Positions 57,501-64,000 of a DNA stretch of 64,000 nucleotides are shown here, piece by piece. The stretch comes from Synaphobranchus kaupii. Lineage: Eukaryota > Chordata > Actinopteri > Anguilliformes > Synaphobranchidae. Under the pieces are notes generated by a model. It saw only the letters and a list, made by a program, of their open reading frames with translations. It made no database searches and had not been told where the DNA came from. The stretch spans positions 16,845,019-16,909,018 of the forward strand of contig CM056380.1 of assembly GCA_029718625.1 (NCBI GenBank), written 5' to 3'. Each line of letters begins with the position of its first letter. Within the stretch, counting starts at the first letter, position 1. Made by a program: the position numbers and the translations under genes.

Positions 57501-59413
57501 GTGGTCAACGTGGCGTCCGTCCTGGGCCGCGTGGCCGCCAACGGCGGAGGGTACTGCATCTCGAAGTTCGCCGTGGAGTCGTTCTCCGATTGCCTCAGGT
57601 ACGGCGCCGCTTGCATGGCTCAAGGGAAAAATACCCACCCGGCCATGCAAAATATTTACTTTTTTATTACTTACAAACAATACTATAGACACACAGTGTG
57701 ACACAGTGATGTGACAAAGAACGTTCTCTCAGTTCTATGGTTTTATATATTAGGACAAAACTAACCCTCATCTAGTTCTCAAGTCCTAACCTCACATTTT
57801 TCTGCATGTTGGCTTATTTAGGTCGAATAAACATGTAAAAACTGTCCATATGGGGCCTGATTTACAAAAACCGTTACAAAACACGCAAAGCTAATAACGC
57901 AACCAGTGATTGCTGCAGGGCAAATACCATGACCAATCATTTGTCATGTTATGCTAAAAAGATTTTGCACACATGAAAGGTCTTAGTAAATCAGGCCCAT
58001 GGTTCTTTACGAAATGAGATAGTGCTCCAAGGAGTGCTCGTAATGATGTGGGGGGATAGGGTTAGGGTCGCAATGGCATTATCGTTTAGATTTCAGAGTC
58101 AATCATATATACATGTGGGCACTTGTCCTTTGCCAGTCCAGCAATTACCCTTAATATGATGTTCCTGTCTTTTAAATGAGACAGTGCAGGCAGCTATCTG
58201 CATGTTTACCTTGCCTCAAGCCCCCATAGATCATTGCAGAGCCTTTATCAGTGATCTCTGTGATGTGTTGCTGAAATGCTTGATGGGAATTGTAGTTAGT
58301 GGAGGCAGCTCGTGCGAATAAGACGAGAAAAAGATGCATCATGGATGACCTCAAGGCATGCACTGAGTTCTGCTTTTACACAAACGCAATCATCAAATAT
58401 GAAAGATTTGATGCTGTGGACAGCCAGTAGGGGGCAGGGTTTCAGCAGTAGAATAGTCCTTGCGCTTCACCCCTCTCTGCTATCCGCCTGGCAAAAACAG
58501 TGTGGGTCAGTGAGGTGTCCCTTCCTCGAACTGCCCTCTGACAATCTGGCCAGCGTGTAAACTGGCACATCCTTGGCGTGGCCTATCGCTGGTAGAGAAA
58601 GTGCGGTTCTCTAAGGCCAGATGCCTTGGGTAAGGGGAGAGATAAGAGGGAATGACAGTAAATGTTTGTTTTTTTTCCCAGGAGGGACATCCATTACTTT
58701 GGGATTAAGGTGTGCATCATCGAGCCGGGCTTCTTTAAGACGGCAGTGACCAGCCTGGAACCATTGGAGAGGGAGCTCCACCGCCTGTGGAACCAGCTCA
58801 CCCCGGAAGTGCGCGAAAGCTACGGAGAGAAGTACTTCCAAAACTGTAAGCGCGCCGCCCGTCGCTCTCCTTTCTGCAGTCTCATTTAAAGCAGGGGTGT
58901 CCCATCTTATCCGAAAAGGGCCGGTGTGTGAGCAGGCTCTTGTTTTAGTCCAGCATTATGATACTAATCATGGTCTTCAGACAAGACCTGGGGGGAGGGG
59001 GGATGTGCCAATAATTCTCGAGTTATACTTATTTTTTTACACTGATATGCATTTTATGACACATGGAAATGCATTCAACAATTGTCTGGTTAATGCCAAT
59101 ATATTTATCTCCCTACTGCCTTCTGGACCTCTGCCGCATCTCACCCCGTCCTGTTGATGTGTTGTACCTCGCCTGCACAACGAATCCAGACATCAAGGTG
59201 CAGCGCTTCATAATGAACCTCGTGTGTGACTCTGATCTTAGCAAAGTCACCAGCTGCATGGAGCATGCCCTGACTGCCTGCCACCCGCGAACGCGCTACA
59301 GCGCCGGCTGGGACGCCAAGATAGGCTGGATCCCTCTCTCCTATGCCCCGGCCTGGGTCGTTGACAGCGTGCTGAAGTTAGTGTTGCCGCGCCCAGCGCA
59401 TAGCGTCTCCTAA
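54194..59413 (+). CDS. rdh5: 11-cis retinol dehydrogenase (RDH5), complete, four coding exons
   Basis: RDH5 is a membrane-bound short-chain dehydrogenase that oxidises 11-cis-retinol to 11-cis-retinal in the retinal pigment epithelium (known for the family). The joined exons give 972 bases, 323 residues (human 318). Residues 9-22 are an N-terminal hydrophobic segment. The NAD-binding TGCDTGFG is at 39-46, NNAG at 115-118, and catalytic Ser168, Tyr180 and Lys184 (YCISK) are present. [13 protein letters not shown] and [13 protein letters not shown] match the RDH5/RDH16 group, and the C-terminus [10 protein letters not shown] is closest to RDH5. Introns are GT-AG with phases 1, 2 and 1. The position after bloc1s1 on the same strand matches human. 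Intron 1 begins inside an exon-derived minisatellite. Confidence 0.93.
54485..55834 (+). repeat. 54-bp minisatellite, 25 copies, made of the rdh5 exon 1 end and its splice donor
   Basis: The unit is ATTGAGTGGACCAGGAAGGA, GACTGGAGATACAG (34 bases equal to the end of exon 1) plus GTGATGGGGGGTGGAGGGGC (20 intron bases). 1350 bp gives 25 units. Variants are ATTGAG or AGAGAG at the start, TAG instead of TGG in copy 2, GTAGAT for GGAGAT in copy 5, and one-base changes in G-run length near 54847 and 55064. Open frames of up to 591 codons on both strands are artefacts of the 54-base period. Confidence 0.97.
55860..56980. other. rdh5 intron 1 sequence without recognised feature
   Basis: AT-rich with a short (AG)n at 56119-56135. 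No exon was seen. Confidence 0.4.
56983..57091. mobile_element. 109-bp hairpin element
   Basis: The left GATACCCTTATGGAAA and right TTTCCATAAGGGTATC are complementary; ATATACTGCAGTATAT occurs on both arms. It folds almost completely on itself. It has no coding capacity. Confidence 0.75.
57104..57272. repeat. Short inverted-end element before rdh5 exon 2
   Basis: CCTTGCAAAAACTAGT at the left and ACTGTAGTTTTTTTGTAAGG at the right are imperfect complements, and the interior is AT-rich. It may be a MITE adjacent to the previous hairpin. Confidence 0.45.
57340..57598 (+). CDS. rdh5: rdh5 coding exon 2
   Basis: 259 bases with acceptor GCTCTCCTCCGGTCTCAAG and donor GTACGG. It encodes the NNAG cofactor-loop motif and the catalytic [17 protein letters not shown] stretch. 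Marked by high GC compared with its flanks. Confidence 0.95.
57853..57998. mobile_element. MITE, copy 2 (GGGCCTGATTTAC family)
   Basis: The ends GGGCCTGATTTAC and GTAAATCAGGCCC-like sequence are complementary (AGTAAATCAGGCCC at the right). It shares CAAATACCATGACCAATCA with the copy at 42018-42158. It lies in rdh5 intron 2. Confidence 0.85.
58682..58845 (+). CDS. rdh5: rdh5 coding exon 3
   Basis: 164 bases with acceptor TTTGTTTTTTTTCCCAG and donor GTAAGC. It encodes [39 protein letters not shown] and SYGEKYFQN. Confidence 0.95.
59190..59413 (+). CDS. rdh5: rdh5 coding exon 4 with stop
   Basis: 224 bases beginning after ACAACGAATCCAG (a weak pyrimidine tract, chosen because it restores [14 protein letters not shown] in frame with family members). 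It ends [12 protein letters not shown] and TAA at 59411-59413. Confidence 0.92.
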
Positions 59414-59419
59414 AGTTTT

Positions 59420-60640
59420 GGGAAAAGACGAGAAGACACGAAGAGCCACGCAATTTTTCGGGGATAAATAGTGCAAGCAAAAACGCACCCAATGTTGTTC
59501 TGAGATGTCACGTAAGATCGGTTCTGAAAGTCAAACATTTTTTTCTGAAAACAAAATTGCAAGTTCCCATTTAAAATATGTGTTAAATGATACCTGTGTG
59601 GTAATGCATATATTTTTTTAAATATAATACAATTATTTTTCATAAACAACCCAATGTGCCTTTTTTGAAGATTATGCCTATGCATGTTCTCTGAACTTGT
59701 AGAGGTCATGTTCTCTGAACTTGTAGAGGTCATTTTTTATTTTATTTTTTTAGGACCCCGTATAAATTATTACCAATATTGTTTATTTATTACACCACTG
59801 GGACGTATACAACTACTTATGAGAGAGATGGGACAGTGTTCTCACTCTTCAGTCTACAACTATAGGTAGCTGTAGTACCTCATATCAAGTACCTGTATAT
59901 TCTCGTTGCTGAAGGTTATCAATATGATTTCAGTAGGCAAACCACCATGCAGACGATGGACATGGACCTCTAATGAAGCTAATTATATTACGTTTTCTGA
60001 CCTATTCCCTTATTGCATACTGCGTAATACTTTTGAGATGGGACTGGACGGAAGGTTAGAACTAGAAGAACGGCACTTTTAGAATAAAGGACGAGGTAGC
60101 AAAACAGTTAAATGACATATTTGCATAAAAGTAGTCAACTTTAAAAAGTAAACACACGTGCATGGTGGCAGTGGCAGTCATATGTTCGATTTTTACACGT
60201 CAGTTACATACAGGGCCGTTACTACCTTTCACACCAAAATATTTATTAAAGTGTTTCGTTTTACGCACATTAGTCTATATGCTGCTTTATATGAATGGCG
60301 TGATATTACATTGCAAATAACCAAAAATGGGGTTGTCTGTTATCGAAGTCAGATGGTGTTTTCTTCACTAACAAGCAAGGATGTGTAAGGATACAGTACT
60401 TACCTCTGAATTAAAATGTATATTGTGTTTTAGATTAACACACCAGAACCTTAATAAATGTGACTGTTTGAAGGTTTTAATTCTCACATTACGATGACAT
60501 TAAAGATTTGTGCATAATAAACTAAATGAGTATTGAACGTGTTCTGTATCATTCAATGAATATGTTACGACCCATGCATATTTAAAATCAGTTATGGACA
60601 GCGAACTGGTTCATCCATTGCCACACGGTAAGTTTGCATC
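59420..60640. other. Downstream of rdh5, no recognised gene
   Basis: AT-rich. An AATAAA at 60083-60088 could be a distal rdh5 poly(A) signal, 670 bp after the stop; weak evidence. ATGTTCTCTGAACTTGTAGA is tandemly duplicated at 59682-59730. Confidence 0.35.
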
Positions 60641-60656
60641 GATAGTATCTATCGTA

Positions 60657-61453
60657 TGGGACGCCGTTTGGGCCAAAACCTGTAGTTCGGCGTCCGCATT
60701 AAGACGTCAAATAATTATGTTCGTCTTAAGACGACTGAAAATGCCCTGTTAACACGTCCATTTTGAACGTCTTAAGGCGTTTAAAATGGGGTGCTACCAC
60801 TTCATCAGTTTCTGAGGGGAAACCCTACATACAATCATTGCAAGAGAGAAAACAACAAACCTACCTTGTATGAATTGAGGTTAAGAAATAATATTGATTG
60901 AATTGGGCTTAAGAAATAATATTGATTTACGGTCACATTATTAACATCTGCATTTTTTGTAGGCTACTGGTTACTTATTTAGAAAAACTGTAGCTTGTAT
61001 ACAATATCATAGCGACTTGACATATTCATCTAATGTGGTGTGTTCGCCTAAGTGCCCAATGCTGCCCAGTAGATGGCAGTATTAGAGCACAAATGGCAAC
61101 CTGTTGAATTTTGAGTAGATTGTGGGAAAAGAAAGAATTTGGTGTTTTGCAAGCCATTGATTTCGATGTAAACTGGTTGAGATCCTTTCTGATTAATGGC
61201 GTAATATTTTTTATACATTTTTTAATGTAATGGTGGTGTGAATTATATTATACATTGTGGCTATTATGTTACATTGTGGCTATAAATGTTCAAATCCCCA
61301 CTTTGACCACCTGTTGTGATTTTATTAATTAAAGCAGGCTATTATTAAACAACGTTTCACTGTCGCCATGATTCCTTCCTTTCCCATGTCCTAAATGCAT
61401 AAGGGTGATCATGCGGACGCCGAACTACACCTTTTGGCCCAAATGGCGTTCCA
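60657..61453. mobile_element. TA-flanked inverted-repeat transposon, non-autonomous
   Basis: The left end TGGGACGCCGTTTGGGCCAA and the inner TGTAGTTCGGCGTCCGCA match the complement of the right arm TGCGGACGCCGAACTACA and TTTGGCCCAAATGGCGTTCC. The ends are about 44 bp. TA occurs just outside both ends (60655-60656 and 61454-61455). The AT-rich interior encodes no transposase. Confidence 0.75.
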
Positions 61454-62317
61454 TATCACAAACACGTCCAGGCATCACAAATTAGAAATAGCGCCACCTA
61501 GCCACGTTACATGGTTTCACATGCCAATTTGGTCTCTGTGAAGTCGACGACTTTATTTCCCTCTGACTTCCCTGGCTTTGCTAGGTGCACATCACACGCA
61601 GCTGTTGATACAAAATGACCGCTTTCCACGGGCAGTACGCTGGGCTTTCGTTTTTGAATTAGTTTGCTAAATTATTTTATGTACATAACTAATACATAGG
61701 CTATAGTTAAAAAAATAATTGACACGGTTTGCAAAAAAAATATGTATTGTTTAAGAAGTTTACTTGTGACAAACCCGCTAATTTTACAGCGGCTCGTAAA
61801 ACATGCCACAAAAAAAGTTTTGTTTGAGTGTGACAGCTTTTTTGCGAAGAGGGCAACACCTTGTATGTTATTCTGCAGTGACACGACAACCCAGAGAGGC
61901 GCCTCGGACGTGGAACACGCACGTCACGCAAAGTAAGTGCCGTATGCTCCATCTTCAGCACAGGGCAGCCCGTCCCATTCTACACGGCTCCAACATTTTG
62001 AACTGTTAAATAACAAAATATTCATGGAAAATGGCATATTGTTTCCGGCTACAACGTGTTATTAATTTTTCTGAACAAAATTTTTTTTTTGTATTCAAGG
62101 ACAAATGTCACATTATTTCCCACAGTATCATTCACTTTTAGAAAGACCATTCGTTGTAGGGCTAATAGGGATACAGGTAGGCCTATTAGGTCTGTCCATA
62201 GACACATTCCCCGTCTTGTTAATTGTGTGTAGGCTACCAGCTTAGCAGCAGAGCTCTCATTGTGAACAGAATTGTACTTTCATATTTCAAATATATTGTT
62301 TGGCTGATGCTGATATA

Positions 62318-63236
62318 CAGATCCTTTCCAAAAAATTAGAATATCATAGAAAAGTTTTTTTTTTCTCCATAATTCCATTCAAAAAGTGAAACTTTCATAG
62401 ATTATAGATTCATTACACACAAAGTGAAATATTTCTAGCCTTTATTTGTTTCATTTTTCATAATTTTGGCTTACAGCTCCAGAAAACCCCCAAAACAGTA
62501 TTTCAAGAAATTAGAATAGTGTGTCGAAAATCAGCATTTACTTCAGTTATTTCAGAGAATGAGTGGAGTGGCTTGACTCGAGGAATCCGACAGTTGTAGC
62601 CATGTCCCGGATACATCTGTACGTGGTGGTTTTTGAAGCACTGACTCCAGCCTCAGTCCACTCCCTCTGCATCTCCGCCAAATTTTGGAATCGTCTTTGC
62701 TTGACAATCTGCTGAAGCCTACGGTCATCTCTTTTGCTTGTGCACCTTCTCCTGCCACATTTTTCCCTTCCACTAAACTTTCTATTGATATGCTTGAACA
62801 CTGCACTCTGTGAACAGCCAGCCTCCTTAGCGATGACCTTTTGTGGCTTACCCATCTTCTGGAGGGTGTCAATGATGGTCTTCTTGTCCAATTGTCAAGT
62901 CCGCAGTCTTCCCCATACTGAACCAAACTGAGATAAACTTTGCAGGTGTTTTGAGTAAATTAGATGATAGTGTGACACTCAGTCTAAAACATTCATTCTC
63001 TGAAATAACTGAAGTAAATGCTGATTTTCGACACACTATTCTAATTTCTTGAAATACTGTTTTGGGGGTTTTCTGGAGCTGTAAGCCAAAATTATGAAAA
63101 ATGAAACAAATAAAGGCTAGAAATATTTCACTTTGTGTGTAATGAATCTATAATCTATGAAAGTTTCACTTTTTGAATGTAATTATGGAAAAAAAAAAAC
63201 TTTTCCATGATATTCAAATTTTTTGGAAAGGATCTG
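62318..63236. mobile_element. Tc1-like transposon, 919 bp, with long inverted repeats
   Basis: The ends CAGATCCTTTCCAAAAAATT and AATTTTTTGGAAAGGATCTG are flanked by TA (62316-62317 and 63237-63238). Inverted repeats extend about 230-240 bp inwards (for example GTGTGTCGAAAATCAGCATT paired with AATGCTGATTTTCGACACAC). Only the N-terminal part of a transposase remains in the middle. The near-identical arms suggest relatively recent insertion. Confidence 0.9.
62547..62915 (-). pseudogene. Tc1-like transposase, DNA-binding part only
   Basis: The minus-strand frame starts MGKTADLTIGQ near 62915, then after a frameshift reads DKKTIIDTLQKMGKPQKVIA, KEAGCSQSAVFKHINRK and RRLQQIVKQRRFQNLAEMQR. These are the two helix-turn-helix segments of a Tc1 transposase. 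The whole DDE catalytic domain is deleted and replaced by the right inverted repeat. Inactive. Confidence 0.88.
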
Positions 63237-63410
63237 TAGATATAGATAGGCCTATTTTTCTATTGAGGCTCAATTCAGACTTTGTTTACAGTTGTGTTAA
63301 ATCAGGTCACACACCCTTAGCACAACTGACTACTCTTCCAACTGGTTTGTGTATATTGTCAGAGATAAGACTTGGATATTTGCTTGCTGCAGTCATATGA
63401 ATAAACACAC

Positions 63411-63599
63411 ATGAGAAAACTTTTTTTGCAAAACTACAAAGAGGGGTTCGGAAGCAGCATGACTTTGAGTGCGTCTCTGCCCCTTCCTCTGTGTGGCAGA
63501 AATGTAAACAGGAAAGGTCTGTTATCAGGCCTGGAGGACATGCTGTTCTACACAATCACAGAAGGAGAGGAGCAGATCCCAGTATCACGCTTTATCTCT
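63411..63599 (+). CDS. gls2: Glutaminase exon (probably gls2), partial gene
   Basis: Glutaminase converts glutamine to glutamate and ammonia in mitochondria. The exon encodes GLLSGLEDMLFYTITEGEEQ and IPVSRFIS, matching the conserved start of the glutaminase EF-hand-like N-terminal domain (LEDLLFYTIAEGQE, IPVHKF in the family). The donor TCT|GTGAGT at 63599/63600 is strong and in phase 0. The left border is uncertain: ATG at 63411 (63 codons), ATG at 63459, or internal acceptors at 63392, 63499 or 63511. GLS2 rather than GLS is suggested by human RDH5 and GLS2 both lying in 12q13. The remaining exons lie right of the window. Confidence 0.72.
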
Positions 63600-63829
63600 G
63601 TGAGTACCGCGTACATGCAGACCACAACCAGATCACATCCTCGTCATATTCGCAGGGCACATACATACCAGATCCTGGTCTATTCCATGTCAGATCCTAG
63701 CACACAGACAGTATATACCGTATATTATCAGTTAATATGAAACGATTCTCATCAACCGATGGATGCACAGGACGCATGCAATTCCTGTTTGTGAAACAGG
63801 GTTCCAAAAAAAAAATTTCAGTTTGTCAG

Positions 63830-63925
63830 TACACATACACAAACAGACACACACACACACACCCACAGACATACATGTACACTCACAGACAAACGCACAC
63901 ACCCAGACGCAGACATACACACATG
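63830..63925. repeat. CA-rich tract
   Basis: Imperfect CA-rich low-complexity sequence. No gene is visible between the glutaminase donor and the window end. Confidence 0.85.
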
Positions 63926-64000
63926 CATGAAGACGCTTCAGCCGACCCGAATAGAACGGCATGTTTGCATTGCGCGTTCGGACGCAAAGCCGCTCCACGT

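Noticed and set aside
57335..57704. Minus-strand frames of 93 and 109 codons
   Set aside because: Antisense shadows of the GC-rich rdh5 exon 2.
60000..64000. CD63, expected downstream of RDH5 in the human order
   Set aside because: No tetraspanin motif (such as CCG in the large loop) was found on either strand before the window end.

Overview
The window is vertebrate nuclear DNA, most likely from a teleost fish. It holds spliced genes with GT-AG introns, no operons, several Tc1-like DNA transposons, a DIRS-type tyrosine-recombinase retrotransposon, L2-like LINE remnants, tRNA-derived SINEs with TGTAA-type tails, many short inverted-repeat elements, and very many micro- and minisatellites. 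I cannot name the species.

Four genes can be supported. (1) itga7 (integrin alpha-7), minus strand: only the first coding exon (17426-17640), with signal peptide and start of the mature chain; the rest must lie left of the window. (2) bloc1s1 (BLOC-1/BORC subunit 1), plus strand: complete in four coding exons (32237-32297, 34889-34961, 37313-37445, 42862-42972), 125 residues. (3) rdh5 (11-cis retinol dehydrogenase), plus strand: complete in four coding exons (54194-54518, 57340-57598, 58682-58845, 59190-59413), 323 residues. (4) A glutaminase exon, probably gls2, plus strand at the right edge (63411-63599). The order and orientation ITGA7(-) BLOC1S1(+) RDH5(+) match the human 12q13 neighbourhood, which supports the calls. 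A glutaminase directly after RDH5 is not the human order.

Region by region: 1-17 kb (presumably itga7 intron 1) is a graveyard of mobile elements: foldback elements, Tc1 remnants, a DIRS element missing its reverse transcriptase, and a 1.3 kb block present twice. 17-32 kb holds the itga7 promoter side with GA/CT and CA tracts, a 2 kb transposon ending in GGGCCCTATCTT, a Tc1-derived foldback element and a SINE. 32-43 kb is bloc1s1; intron 1 carries a 52-bp tandem repeat in which every unit contains GTCATGTGAC, the same E-box/M-box 10-mer (opposite strand) that sits about 120 bp upstream of the start codon. Intron 3 holds a 28-bp x 32 array, a 15-bp x 63 array and a SINE-tail array. 43-54 kb is intergenic with a TTAA-flanked transposon, 48-bp and 38/37-bp minisatellites, an L2 fragment split by another element, and a large palindrome. 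54-59.4 kb is rdh5. 59.4-64 kb holds two TA-flanked inverted-repeat transposons and the glutaminase exon.

The most striking structure is at the end of rdh5 coding exon 1: a 25-copy, 54-bp minisatellite whose unit is the last 34 bases of the exon, its splice donor and the first 20 intron bases. The gene therefore carries about 25 tandem copies of its own exon end and 5' splice site. The unit length keeps frame, but copy 2 has an in-frame TAG, so only the first donor gives a full-length enzyme.
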